Shown here in pieces: positions 25,092-34,700 of a stretch of DNA of 64,000 bases. Origin of the DNA: CAVUAF01 sp963739375 (GTDB lineage Bacteria; Acidobacteriota; Terriglobia; Terriglobales; Acidobacteriaceae); contig CAVUAF010000006.1 of NCBI GenBank assembly GCA_963739375.1, positions 1 through 64,000 on the forward strand, written 5' to 3'. The number at the start of each line of letters is the position of its first letter. Within the stretch, counting starts at the first letter, position 1. Below the pieces are notes generated by a model. The model was not told the DNA's origin, made no database searches, and saw nothing but the letters and a program-made list of their open reading frames with translations. The position numbers and the translations under genes were made by a program.

Positions 25092-25172
25092 TCCCGAGCG
25101 GAGCGAGGGAGCCCTACCCAACCCGTGCCTCTTCGGTTGCGTAGGGTTCCCTCGTCGCTTCGCTTCTCGGGA
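25092..25172. repeat. Palindromic repeat, variant with CCCTAC/GTAGGG stem
   Basis: Outer arms TCCCGAGC (25092) and TCTCGGGA (25165-25172); inner stem CCCTAC-CCAACC (25112-25123) and GGTTG-C-GTAGGG (25135-25146). Same plan as the other palindromes but a different central stem. It sits between the dehydrogenase start and the TldE-like stop. Confidence 0.75.
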
Positions 25173-25188
25173 TGTTTCTAGCCGGGAC

Positions 25189-26853
25189 CTATTTCTCTAT
25201 GGCGGCGGCACTCTTCAGCGCGGGCGCGGGATAGTCGGGCAGTTTGTCGCGCGCGCTGCTGGTGCGGCGGATTTCCAGCTCCCCGAAAAGCAGCGCGGGC
25301 GCAATGACCGAGGCGCCGATGTTTTCCAGCCGGTTGTCCACCTTGGGCTCGTTGCCGGCGGCGATGAGGTCGCTGCGCAGGGCGCGGGCATCGAGCTGGT
25401 AGAACTCGGCGCCGCGCACCAGCTCCTGGTGTCCGTCGCTGACGTACACGCGGTACGCGAGCTGCGGATTGATGCCGTTGCCGGTGGATTCCACCCGGTA
25501 GCCGTAGGCCAGGCCGCGGTCGCGGCACATGTCGAGCAGCCTGCGCTTGAGCAGCTCGGCGCTGAGCGGCTCGCTGGCCCGCACAAAGAGGTTGCCGAAC
25601 GCGGGCCCGGGCGCCTGCACCGCGCCGCTGCGGCCGTGCCCGTTGGAGACCGGGAAATCGCGGATGGGCTGCCGCCCGACCAGGAAATTCCGCAGCTCGC
25701 CTTTTTCGACCACCGGGACGGCGCGCGCCGCCACCCCTTCATCGTCATAGCGATAGCTGCCGAGCAGCGACCGGCCGCCGAAGTTTGGCTGCGTCGGGTC
25801 GTCGGTGATGGAGAGGAACTCCGGCAACACCCGCGCTTTGAAGCTGGAGGCGTAATCGCCGAGAGTGCGCGAGGTGGTCCCCGGACGCGGCTTGCGCCCC
25901 AGCACGGCGGCGCCCACCAGGCGCGCGACTACCGCGTCGGCGACATCGGGCTCGATCAGCACCGGGCCGCGATACTGGTCTTCGGCGAGCGGCGCCTTGC
26001 GCAAATCAGCCAGCGTGGCGATGAGCTTCTGGGTCGCGGCGCGGAGTTCGTCGGCGCTGGGCAGCTCGCGCGGCGCCGCCACCACCGTGCTGGCCGCGCG
26101 CTCCAGGCGCATGCCGTCCGCGGCCTGCGTCGAGCCGCTCACGATGACTGCGTAGACGGTGCTTGGCTGCCGCAGCACCGTGCCTTCGGTGTTGACGAAG
26201 TAGCGGTTCTGCGCGCGGAAGAGGAGCCGTGCACCCAGTTCCTGCAACTCGGGATCGCTGCGGTAGAGCGCGCTGACCGCCTTCAGCGTGGCGCGCCAGG
26301 CGGCGGCATCGTACTCCAGCCGCGCCGGCGGCCCGAGATAGACGGCCGGCTGCTCGCGCGAAAAGTCGTCGGGACCCTGCTCGTTCTCGAACTGTTTCAG
26401 CGCCGCCTGCTTGCGGGTCAGCGACTCGATCGCCGCCTTGTAAGCGCTGTCGGTGGCCAGCCAGATGCGGTGGCGCAGGGCCGCGACGTTGTCTTCCAGC
26501 GGCGCCACCTCCAGCGTGCCCTCGCCGGTGCCGAAGTAGCTGTCCTGCTTGTAGTCGCCTACTCGCACCACGGCGCGCAGCACGCGTGTGCGTTGCCGCT
26601 GCTCGGCGCGCAGCGCACCGAAGGCCACGTCCATGGCGTAGTCGTCTTCATCGACGATGCGATATTCGATGTAGTACGGGCGCGGCATCTGCTCCAGCCG
26701 CAGCTGGTTTTTCGAGCGCTCCAGCTCCGCCTGCATGGCTTGCAGGACGGGATCGGCGGGCGCCGCCTGCGCGCTCGCCAGCGCCGCGGCGCCGATCAGC
26801 AGCGCCAGCGCCGCGCTGCACATCAGGTTGCGCATGGTCAGGAGCCGCGTCAT
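25189..26853 (-). CDS. Exported TldE/PmbA-like protein, metal site lost
   Basis: A 554-residue protein with a signal peptide (MCSAALALLIGAAALASAQA). Its body aligns along its length with the TldD-like protein upstream: PYYIEYRIVDEDDY, then LPEFLSITDDPTQPNFGG, DFPVSNGHGR, ELVRGAEF and ALLFGELEI. At the place of the partner's HEVLGH it has DAVVARLVGAA, and the C-terminal Cys is absent, so it should not bind the catalytic metal. This is how TldE relates to TldD. The ATG overlaps the partner's stop (ATGA), fixing the start at 26853. Probably the structural half of a secreted heterodimeric protease. Confidence 0.88.
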   Translation of the reverse strand: MTRLLTMRNLMCSAALALLIGAAALASAQAAPADPVLQAMQAELERSKNQLRLEQMPRPYYIEYRIVDEDDYAMDVAFGALRAEQRQRTRVLRAVVRVGDYKQDSYFGTGEGTLEVAPLEDNVAALRHRIWLATDSAYKAAIESLTRKQAALKQFENEQGPDDFSREQPAVYLGPPARLEYDAAAWRATLKAVSALYRSDPELQELGARLLFRAQNRYFVNTEGTVLRQPSTVYAVIVSGSTQAADGMRLERAASTVVAAPRELPSADELRAATQKLIATLADLRKAPLAEDQYRGPVLIEPDVADAVVARLVGAAVLGRKPRPGTTSRTLGDYASSFKARVLPEFLSITDDPTQPNFGGRSLLGSYRYDDEGVAARAVPVVEKGELRNFLVGRQPIRDFPVSNGHGRSGAVQAPGPAFGNLFVRASEPLSAELLKRRLLDMCRDRGLAYGYRVESTGNGINPQLAYRVYVSDGHQELVRGAEFYQLDARALRSDLIAAGNEPKVDNRLENIGASVIAPALLFGELEIRRTSSARDKLPDYPAPALKSAAAIEK

Positions 26854-28610
26854 GGCTGCACCCCTGCGCTCTTCGTGGCGCGCCCGGGAGGCGGCAGGAT
26901 CGGCGGACGGTTCTGCGACTGCCGCCGCTTCTGCACCTCGATTTCCGAAAACAGCATGGCCGGCGACGCTGCCGAAACCGGCACCATGCCCGATTCCGCG
27001 CCGCATACCCCGTTGAACACTTCCGTCTTGTCGTCGGTGGCGAGGATGCGGGTCATCGCCGTCAGCGGCGTCCCCACGATGTCCACGCCGCGCACCAGTT
27101 CGTCGGGCCGGCCGTCGGGATACACCCGCCACACCATCAGCGGCAGCACCTGGAAGGCCTGCGGCAGGGCCCGCGTCGTCAGGGTGAAGCCGCCGGCGAT
27201 GTCCTCGAAGTAAAGGCCGTAGGGCTTGCCCTGGCGCTTCACTTCCTCGATGAGCAGTTGGCGCAGCTCGGCGGGCGGCACGCTCTTCGACGAGCTGACC
27301 ACCAGGTTGCCCTGGCGGCCCACCGGCATCAGGCCCTCCTGCGCGCGGCCGTGCCCGTTGGAATGGTCGAAGTTCTTCACTGGCATGCGCGACATCAGGA
27401 ACTCCTTCAGCACCCCGTCCTGGATGACCTGCACGCGTTGGGCGGGCATCCCTTCATCGTCGAATTCATACGCGCCGTTGAGGTTGACGCCGCCGATCTG
27501 CCGCAGCGTGGGATCGTCGGCCACACTGAGAAATGGCGGCAGCACCTGCTGGTTGAGTTTCTTGGTGAAGGTCTGGCCTTCCTCGCGCCCGCGCTGCCGC
27601 TGGCCCTCGACCCGGTGCCCCAGCACCTCGTGGAAGAAGACGGCCGCGGCGCGCCCGCTCAGCATCGCCGGCCCAGTGAAGGGTTCCACCACCGGCGCGG
27701 TGCGCAGCTTCTCCAGATCGCCGCCCAGCTTCTCCAGCTTGCCGACGATCTCGCTATCCGCCGGCGCGTGGTCGGCCGCGCTCACGTCCCAGCTTTCGGC
27801 GCGCATCAGGTCCATGCCGTCATCGGCGCGGCTTTCGCCGCTGGCGACCAGCCGGGCCATCGCCTCGTGCGTCACCAGCCGCGTGCCCTCGCTGGAGACG
27901 AAATAGCGCGTCCGGTCGGCGAACCCGTACTGCACGTTGGAGTCGTACACGTTGGGGAAACGCGTCAGCACTTCCGAGTAGCGCTTCACCTTCGCTTCCC
28001 AAGCGGCGGTGTCGGGCAGCGTGGGCGGCCGGAACGAAGCCGGGCGCACCTGCGGCGCCTCCTGGCTGAAATCGGCGGAGGCGTCGTCTTCCTGCGCCCG
28101 CACCGCGGTGTTGGTCTTGACCTGCAGATAGCTGCGGACCGCCGCCTTGTACTCCTGGTCGGTGGCCTGCCACAGCACGCGGGCGATGGCTTCCGCGTCG
28201 TCCTCCTGCGGCAACAGCACGGTGCGCAGCCCCGACGGCCGCCCTTCGTTGTGCGTGTTGTCGAGCGCCGGCGCCGCCACCCGCACCGAAACGTCGGCGA
28301 TGCGCAGGTGCGACTGCGCGCGGTTGAGGAGCGCGCCTTGCCCGGCGGCGAGCTTCACATCCCAACGGTCGCTCACCGAGTAGCTGATGAAGTAGGGCGC
28401 CGGATCGCGCGGGGCGAGCTCGCGCATCGCCCGCGCCAGCTCCCGCTGCATCACGTCGAGCAACACGGCGTCGTGCGCGCTTTCCGCGGGCGGCGCGGCG
28501 GCGGCGCGCGCCGGAGCGGGCGCCGGCTTGCGTGGTTTCTGTGCCCCGGCGGGGCTGCTTGCGGCCAGGGCCAGGGCCAGGCCGCCGATCAGGAAAACTC
28601 GGCTTGTCAT
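26850..28610 (-). CDS. Exported TldD-like zinc metalloprotease
   Basis: A 586-residue protein with a signal peptide (MTSRVFLIGGLALALAASSPAGA). It has the TldD active site HEVLGHRVEGQR (HExxxH) and the C-terminal Cys motif VCGAESGMVPVSAASPAML. TldD/TldE in E. coli are cytoplasmic and cleave modified peptides such as microcin B17 precursor and CcdA. Here both halves carry signal peptides, so the pair should act in the periplasm or outside. It is followed by the degenerate TldE-like gene with an ATGA overlap. Substrate unknown. Confidence 0.9.
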   Translation of the reverse strand: MTSRVFLIGGLALALAASSPAGAQKPRKPAPAPARAAAAPPAESAHDAVLLDVMQRELARAMRELAPRDPAPYFISYSVSDRWDVKLAAGQGALLNRAQSHLRIADVSVRVAAPALDNTHNEGRPSGLRTVLLPQEDDAEAIARVLWQATDQEYKAAVRSYLQVKTNTAVRAQEDDASADFSQEAPQVRPASFRPPTLPDTAAWEAKVKRYSEVLTRFPNVYDSNVQYGFADRTRYFVSSEGTRLVTHEAMARLVASGESRADDGMDLMRAESWDVSAADHAPADSEIVGKLEKLGGDLEKLRTAPVVEPFTGPAMLSGRAAAVFFHEVLGHRVEGQRQRGREEGQTFTKKLNQQVLPPFLSVADDPTLRQIGGVNLNGAYEFDDEGMPAQRVQVIQDGVLKEFLMSRMPVKNFDHSNGHGRAQEGLMPVGRQGNLVVSSSKSVPPAELRQLLIEEVKRQGKPYGLYFEDIAGGFTLTTRALPQAFQVLPLMVWRVYPDGRPDELVRGVDIVGTPLTAMTRILATDDKTEVFNGVCGAESGMVPVSAASPAMLFSEIEVQKRRQSQNRPPILPPPGRATKSAGVQP

Positions 28611-28690
28611 ATGTGAGTCTTTCAGTTTATCGCGAAAAGCGGCCGCGCACCTGCCCTCGCGCCCCGGCTTTTTGTTATGTTCGGAGAAGC

Positions 28691-28891
28691 ATGCGCCTGG
28701 TCATCGATGGGGAAGAACGCACCTTCGCGGGTGTCGCCACCGTCGCGGAGCTGGTGGCGCAGTTGGGCATGAAGCCCGACCGCGTCGCCATCGAGCTGAA
28801 CCGCAACATCATCCCGCGCGCCGCCTGGGCCGCCACGCCACTTGCCGAGAGCGACCAGCTGGAGATTGTCCACTTCGTGGGCGGCGGGTGA
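28691..28891 (+). CDS. thiS: Sulfur carrier protein ThiS
   Basis: A 66-residue ubiquitin-like protein (MRLVIDGEERTFAG ... VHFVGGG). The C-terminal Gly-Gly, here preceded by a further Gly, is the site of thiocarboxylate formation in thiamine thiazole synthesis. CGGAG lies just upstream of ATG 28691. No thiG, thiF or thiE is adjacent, so its partner genes lie outside. It could instead serve another sulfur-transfer pathway, but size and motif fit ThiS well. Confidence 0.87.
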   Translation: MRLVIDGEERTFAGVATVAELVAQLGMKPDRVAIELNRNIIPRAAWAATPLAESDQLEIVHFVGGG

Positions 28892-28984
28892 GCCGTGCTC
28901 CACTCTTGAGTTAAGGCCAAATTTCGGCTGGCAGAAAAGGGATCGACATTGGGGCTGGGCAGGGGGAAGACGCGAGAACTGGAA

Positions 28985-29218
28985 TCATTCCGGCGACGAG
29001 GTCACATCCTGTGAGACTGGGGGCGTAGCAGCACTCGTGTCGGCTCGGCCACCAGACAGCCGCTGCCGACGGGAGCGCAGCCATTGCTGCAGCGCCACCG
29101 CGCAAAGCCAGAGCATAAACGCGCCGACAACGGCCACCAATACCAAGGCGCCTTGCAGGGTGGTGACTGAGTTCCCGTGATACGGGGTGAGCAGAAACGC
29201 TGCGGCAGCATGATCCAC
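28985..29218 (-). CDS. Possible small single-pass membrane protein
   Basis: A 77-residue frame with one strong transmembrane segment (ALVLVAVVGAFMLWLCAVAL, about residues 24-43), a basic stretch after it (RSRRQR) and a polar tail. The topology is plausible for a real protein. Two other overlapping frames in this stretch lack such organisation. There is no convincing ribosome binding site and no recognised family. The rest of the 28892-29440 spacer holds only an octamer array and the merR promoter. Confidence 0.4.
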   Translation of the reverse strand: MDHAAAAFLLTPYHGNSVTTLQGALVLVAVVGAFMLWLCAVALQQWLRSRRQRLSGGRADTSAATPPVSQDVTSSPE

Positions 29219-29309
29219 GGCGGCGGAGCCTACTACGGCAGGGGGGAGATTTCAAGGTATATCTCCGTGGAAATCCTCGGCCTCAATTCGCGTCGCCTGC
29301 TTTCGCTCT

Positions 29310-29357
29310 CCGATCAGCCGATGGGCCGATGAACCGATGAGCCGATCTTCCGATTTC
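29310..29357. repeat. Octamer array, six CCGATGNN units
   Basis: Six units of 8 bp: CCGATCAG, CCGATGGG, CCGATGAA, CCGATGAG, CCGATCTT, CCGATTTC. Related CCGATG units occur at 41376-41401 before ftsY. Confidence 0.9.
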
Positions 29358-29389
29358 CTCAGGAATTCCGTTCGTACCTCCCTTTCCAA

Positions 29390-29447
29390 TTGACACGAAA
29401 CATTTCGCTCCTAGAATGTTTCAAACATTTTCTGGGAGGAATGTTTC
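29390..29447 (+). promoter_or_regulatory. merR promoter with four GAAACATT half-sites
   Basis: TTGACA (29390-29395), a 16-nt spacer and TAGAAT (29412-29417). A perfect palindrome AATGTTT-C-AAACATT (29415-29429) covers the start point. GAAACATT also occurs at 29397-29404 and, reversed, at 29440-29447, giving four half-sites that flank and overlap the core promoter. Confidence 0.75.
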
Positions 29448-29451
29448 CACG

Positions 29452-29928
29452 GTGGAGAACCGGTTCACATCGCAGGCGGTGGTGGCGCTCACCGGAATCA
29501 CGCTGCGCCAGCTGCAGTGGTGGGACGAGCGCGGCATCGTGGTGCCCGCGCGCCAGGGCCGGCGCCGCCTCTACTCCCCCGCCGACGTGCTGGAGATCGC
29601 CATCATCGGCGAGCTGAAGGCCAAGGGCTTCTCGCTGCAGAAGGTGCGCCGCGTCATGCGCCTGCTGCAGCGCGAGTTCGGCCAGCGGCTGGCGGAAGCC
29701 GCACGCGGCGGCGGCGTTTGCCACCTGCTCACCGATGGCCGCTCCATCTACCTGGAAACTTCCCCGGAACAGGTGATTGACGTGCTCACCAACGCGCGCC
29801 AGCCGATGCTGGCTGTCTGCCTCAGCGATGCGGTGCGGCGCCTGCGCGCCGAGCTGAAGCCGAAGGCCGCCACCAGCGTGCGCGCCCCGCGACGGAACAA
29901 ACGAGTCTCAACCGGATCGGAGGGGTGA
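29452..29928 (+). CDS. MerR-family transcriptional regulator
   Basis: About 158 residues. The MerR winged helix is clear: TSQAVVALTGITLRQLQWWD, ERGIVVPARQGRRRLYSPAD and the helix LKAKGFSLQKVRRVMRLL. The C-terminal part has no classical metal-binding Cys pattern (only two scattered cysteines), so the signal is unknown. I prefer GTG 29452, after GGGAGGA with an 11-nt spacer, because the ATG at 29416 lies inside the -10 box. Four half-sites around its promoter suggest autoregulation. Its stop overlaps the start of a zinc-ribbon gene (TGATG), so the two are coupled. Confidence 0.82.
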   Translation: MENRFTSQAVVALTGITLRQLQWWDERGIVVPARQGRRRLYSPADVLEIAIIGELKAKGFSLQKVRRVMRLLQREFGQRLAEAARGGGVCHLLTDGRSIYLETSPEQVIDVLTNARQPMLAVCLSDAVRRLRAELKPKAATSVRAPRRNKRVSTGSEG

Positions 29929-30191
29929 TGGTTGCTGAACTCAATGTCCTGAACGAGTGGATCCCGGAGCAGATGCAGCCCGGCACGATCTTCGTGCTGG
30001 AGAACGCCGGCGAGGTGGGGGAAGCGGAAGATCCTTACTGGGCGGTGCTCTCCTGCCCCGAATGCGCCTCCCTGGGCCTGATCACGCGCCGTCAGATCTC
30101 CGGCCTCATCCCGGTCATCTGCGGCTCCGACCAGTGCTCGGCACAATTCTTCATCCGCGACAACGAGATCGTCGTCCGCAAGCCCTGCTAG
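29928..30191 (+). CDS. Small zinc-ribbon-like protein coupled to MerR
   Basis: An 87-residue protein of unknown function. It has CPEC followed 18 residues later by CGSDQC, an arrangement that could hold one zinc ion. No transmembrane segment. The ATG at 29928 overlaps the merR stop as TGATG and follows CGGAGG; a GTG at 29925 is too close to that site. Its only neighbour in the unit is merR, so it may modify or report to that regulator (inference). Confidence 0.75.
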   Translation: MVAELNVLNEWIPEQMQPGTIFVLENAGEVGEAEDPYWAVLSCPECASLGLITRRQISGLIPVICGSDQCSAQFFIRDNEIVVRKPC

Positions 30192-30258
30192 TCAAGCGTG
30201 TAGGACCGTCGAGGAAGCGGCGAGCGCGCCTGCGCTCGCGGCGTAGTTCCCTTGGAGA

Positions 30259-31488
30259 TCAACCCGCCAAGCCCTGCCTCACTTTTTCTTCCAGCGCCGC
30301 CGCAGCGCGCTCCAGCGCCGCCGCGTCGGGCGCGCCTCCCTGGGCGAGGTCCGTGGCGCCGCCGCCGCGTCCGCCCACCCCGGCCAGCGCCTCGCGTAGC
30401 AGCGCGCCACAATTCAGCGCCAGCCCCGGCGACTGGGCCAGCACCAGCGCCGGCTGCGCCGCCGTCGCGCGGAACACCGCGCAGCACTTCCCTGCCGCCG
30501 TCGCCTTCAACGCCAGCAGCTTGATGAACGCGGCCTCGCGGTCCGGGTAGCCCCGCGTCACCAGCTTCACCCCGCGCACGTCTTCCGCCGCGCCCAGCAG
30601 TCGCGCCGCTTCGGCTTCCGCCAGGTCTTCCAGCAGCCGCTGCTCGCGCTTGCTGCCCGCCTTGCTCTCGTCGAGCGCTTTGCGGATCTGCGCCGGCACG
30701 TCGTAGATGTGGGCCGAGAACAGCTCCGCCGCGCTGGTCAAGGTGGTGAAGTCGCGGCGCGCGGCGGCGACGGCGCGCAGCCCGCAGACAAACTCCACCC
30801 GCATCCCCTGCCGCACTTTCTCGGTCTTGCGCACCAGGATGCCGCCGATCTGCCCCGTGTTGTGCACGTGCGTGCCGCCGCAGGCGCAGAGGTCGAAGTC
30901 GCGGATGTCGATCAGGCGGATCTCGCCGGCACGTTCCGGCAGCTTGCGCAGGCCGAGCGTGCGCGCTTCCTCCAGCGCGACGAAACGGACCGCCACCTCC
31001 CGGTCCTCCCCGATGACCTCGTTGGCCAGGCGCTCGGCGGCCACCGCCTGCTCGCGCGTCAGCCCGGGCGTCTCGAGGTCGATGGTGCACGACTCCCCGC
31101 CCATGTGGAACGACACCGTCTGGGAGTTGTAGAGGCGGACGAACGCGGCCGAGAGCACGTGCTGCCCGGTGTGCTGCTGCATGTGGTCGCGCCGCCGCTC
31201 GCCATCGATTTCGCCGCGCACCTCGGCGCCCGGCGCCAACCCCGGCGCCGCTGCCGGCGCCAGGTAGTGGACGACGGCGCCGTCCTCGCGCTCCGCCACC
31301 TCGACCACCTCGGCGCGTAGCTCGCCAGCCAGCAGCCACCCGGTGTCGAACACCTGCCCGCCGCTGGTGGGATAAAACGCCGAGCGGTCCAGCACCACTG
31401 CCAGCCGCTCGCCCGCCGTCGCCACCTCGACCACGCGCGCGTCGAACTCCAGCCGGAAGGGATCGCGGTAGTAGATGCGTTCGGTCAT
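30259..31488 (-). CDS. alaX: Alanyl-tRNA editing protein AlaX (AlaX-L type, with DHHA1 domain)
   Basis: A 409-residue free-standing relative of the AlaRS editing half. The N-terminal beta-barrel has FYPTSGGQVFDTG. The zinc site is HTGQH plus CGGTH, and it hydrolyses Ser-tRNA(Ala). A C-terminal DHHA1 domain (LNCGALLREALAGVGGRGGG) binds tRNA, making this the long AlaX form. It corrects misacylated tRNA in the cytoplasm. Start ATG 31488 (MTERIYYRDPF) matches the family; upstream codons are not conserved-looking. Single gene, divergent from the giant secreted gene. Confidence 0.92.
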   Translation of the reverse strand: MTERIYYRDPFRLEFDARVVEVATAGERLAVVLDRSAFYPTSGGQVFDTGWLLAGELRAEVVEVAEREDGAVVHYLAPAAAPGLAPGAEVRGEIDGERRRDHMQQHTGQHVLSAAFVRLYNSQTVSFHMGGESCTIDLETPGLTREQAVAAERLANEVIGEDREVAVRFVALEEARTLGLRKLPERAGEIRLIDIRDFDLCACGGTHVHNTGQIGGILVRKTEKVRQGMRVEFVCGLRAVAAARRDFTTLTSAAELFSAHIYDVPAQIRKALDESKAGSKREQRLLEDLAEAEAARLLGAAEDVRGVKLVTRGYPDREAAFIKLLALKATAAGKCCAVFRATAAQPALVLAQSPGLALNCGALLREALAGVGGRGGGATDLAQGGAPDAAALERAAAALEEKVRQGLAG

Positions 31489-31704
31489 CGGTAGTCGCCT
31501 GTAGTCAGTGTCGCGCAACGGACTAGCATTGTGATGTGTCGCAGTCTGCGCCGCCGCCGGCTGGCCGAGCTCGGCGCTCACCGCCGCATGTGTCCCCCGT
31601 CACAGTATCCCACGGGCTCCCGCGTAGGCTGGAGTCCGGATCGTTTGCCGCGCGACTTCGCCGCCGCGGCCGGGTTTCTCTTGATGAAGGGCTGTCCAGG
31701 CGTG

Positions 31705-34700
31705 ATGCGCATCCTGCCTGCCGTGCTCGCGGGTTCTCTGCTCTGCGCCACCGCGGCGGCGCAGACTAGCGGCAGTGTGTCGCTCCCGGCTAGTCCTGTG
31801 GTATTTCCGGTCGCGATCTGGGGCGGCAGCAGTTCCACAACGGCGACGGTCAGCAATCCCGGTCCCGGCGCGCTGATCATCACGGCAATTTCACTCTCCA
31901 ATCCCGAATTCAGTTTGCAGCAGTTGTCCTGCGGTACGCTCCCGGTAACGATCCCAGCCGGCGGTAGTTGCAGCCTGACCATTACCTTCCAGCCCGCTTA
32001 CGCCGGCTGGCGCTTCGCCACCGTCAGCCTTACCGACTCGGCGGCGGGCAGCCCACATCAGTTCACGGTGCAAAGCGCGACAGCAGGTGCGGCTCCCACC
32101 GGCAGCGGGCTCTCCGCGGTCGCCAACTTCGGCGCTGCGCAGCCGATTGGGGTCACCACTGACCCGATCAATGTCTTCGTCTCCAATATCAATGGTACGC
32201 CGGTGACCATCACGGGCTTTTCGACGAACTCGACGGAATACGCCGCCCAGCCCGGCAACTGTCTGGGGACCCTGCCCATCAGCGGCAGCTGCACCGCCAG
32301 AATGACGTTTACCCCGGCGGCGGTGGGGTCGCGTCGGGGGTTGCTCATCGTCGCCAGCAATGTCGCGGGCAGCCCGCAGTATTTCGACGTATTCGGTTCC
32401 GGCGGCGACTTTCCCCGTGCCCAATTTTATTTCAACGGCGCCGCCATCAGCCTGCTCGATCTCGGCAACCAGCTGATCGGCACCGCGGCCACCTACACGG
32501 CGACGCTCGCCAGCACCGGCAGCCAGCCGCTGGCCATCACCGCCATCACCTTCAGCAGCGATACCAGCGAACTCACCCAGACCAACAACTGCCCCGCCTC
32601 GCTGCCGCCGGCGACCTCGTGCGCCTTCCAGGTGCGCTTCGCGCCCACGGGTTATGGCGTGAAAAACGCCACCCTCACGGTGACGGAAAACGCTGACAGT
32701 GCGCCCCGCCAACTGCCGATTCGGGCCATGGCCGTCAGTCCCGGCGCCCTCTCGCTCAGCGCCTCCGGGCTCAGTTTCGGAGCGGTGCCCGTTCACACCC
32801 CGAGCGCGCCGCAGAGCGTCACCGTGACCAATTCCGGCGGCGGCCCCCTGACCATCGCCGGCATCACCGCCGAGGGCCCTTTCGCACAGCAGAACAACTG
32901 CCCGGCGACCATGGGGCCGGGGGCCACGTGCACTATCCAGGTCACCTTCACCCCCCCGGACAACGTGCTATATCAGTTTGGTTCCATCACCATCGCGGAT
33001 GACGCACCGGGTTCGCCGCATGGCATTGGGATGGATGGCACTGGTTCCGGTCCGCCGGAAAGCGGCGTGGTCAGCCGCATCGCCGGCAACCAGGACGCCT
33101 CCGGCCCGCCTGACGAGCCGGCTCTCAACCCTCGCGGGGCCCTCATTGCGTGGCGCACCTCGCGCCTGAATACCGATTGCACTTACGTCGCGCTCGACGT
33201 TCAGTTCCACCGGTTTAAGGATCCTGTTGACTGCCCGACTCCTTGGGCCTCAACCCCCTTCACCTTTTCTGGTTTGGCGCTGCAAACCTCGAGCGGGCTC
33301 GACTCGGGAGTGATCACGCAGCCGAGTTCCAACGGCTATCAGGTTGGCGCCGTGTACATCGGCATTAACGGCTCCCATGTCCCCGGTTTCCGCATTGCGC
33401 CGGCCGCGCGAACCCCGAACGGCGACACCGATTTCGTGCAGCTCGGCGGCACCAGGTTCAGCTCCGATGGCGCCTACGTCGTCTTCCACGGCGCCTATGC
33501 CACCGCCTCCGGCACGTCGCCGTTGACGGTGATGATGGCGCAACCGTGCAGCGGGCTCCCCTCCAGTCCCTGCACCACCAACGCGACGGTAGTTGACTTC
33601 GGGCAGTCGCCCGCCGCCTCCGACCAGGCGCACTACATCGCGTTTGTGGGTGGCAGCGGCTCGCTCGCGCCCGGCCAGGTCCTGCTACGCGACACCTGCA
33701 ACGGTGCCGCGAGTTGCACTCCGCGCACCCTCCAGGTCGCGCTGACGCCGGCGGGCGGGCAGCCGGATGCACCCAGCGCGGCGCCCGCCATCAGCGCCGA
33801 CGGCCGCTACGTCGCCTTCGAATCCGCGGCCACCAATCTGGTACCCGGCGACACCAACTCCGCCAGCGACATCTTCCTGCGCGACACCTGCCTGGGCGCG
33901 CCGCAGGGTTGCACGCCCACCACCACGCGCATTTCGGTTTCCACCATTGGGGGTGACGCCGCCGGGCCGAGCCGCGCGCCGCAGATCAGCTTCGACGGCC
34001 GCTACGTGACGTTTATCTCCGGGGCAAGCAATCTGGTCCCAACTGGAACCAACGCCCTCGACAACGTCTTCCTGCGCGACACCTGCCTCGACGCGCCCGG
34101 TTGTACGCCGCGCACCCTGCTCGTCTCGGTCCGCAACGATGGCGCCCTGGCCAACGCCGCCAGCACCGAGTTCTCCGCCAGCGCCGACGCGCAGTACGTC
34201 GCCTTCACCTCGCAAGCCTCGAATCTCTACGACGACCAGCAGAACACCGGCGGCATCTTCCTCGCGCTCCCGCGGCCGGCGGCGCTTTCTCTGACCCCCA
34301 GCATCATCGCCGCTACCACCGATCCCAACATTGCCTTCACCTCCCTGCTGGTCACCGACAACTCCTCGCGCCCGCTGACCATCACCAACTTGAGCGCGAC
34401 GCCGCCGTTCACCGTCACCAGCGATTGCCCGACAACGATGTACCCGGGCGGGAGTTGCTACCTGAACCTTCATCTGCCGCTCTACAGCCTCGGCCACTTC
34501 GACGGCCGGCTCACCATCACGCACGACGGCGATGGCGCCGTGCAGAACGTCCCCATCCACCTCGATTCCCACGGCCCGGTCGTGACCGTGACCCCCGCAT
34601 CGCTGAGCTTCCCGGCGACGTCAGTCGGCGGCAGCCGCACCCTCCAGGTGCAGGCGAGGAACGACGGTGACAGTCGGCTCTCCATTTGGCGGGTGCGCAC

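Noticed and set aside
28911..29255. Two further overlapping minus-strand frames (28911-29255 and 29002-29211)
   Set aside because: They overlap the frame with a clear transmembrane helix, lack organised hydrophobicity and have no start signal.
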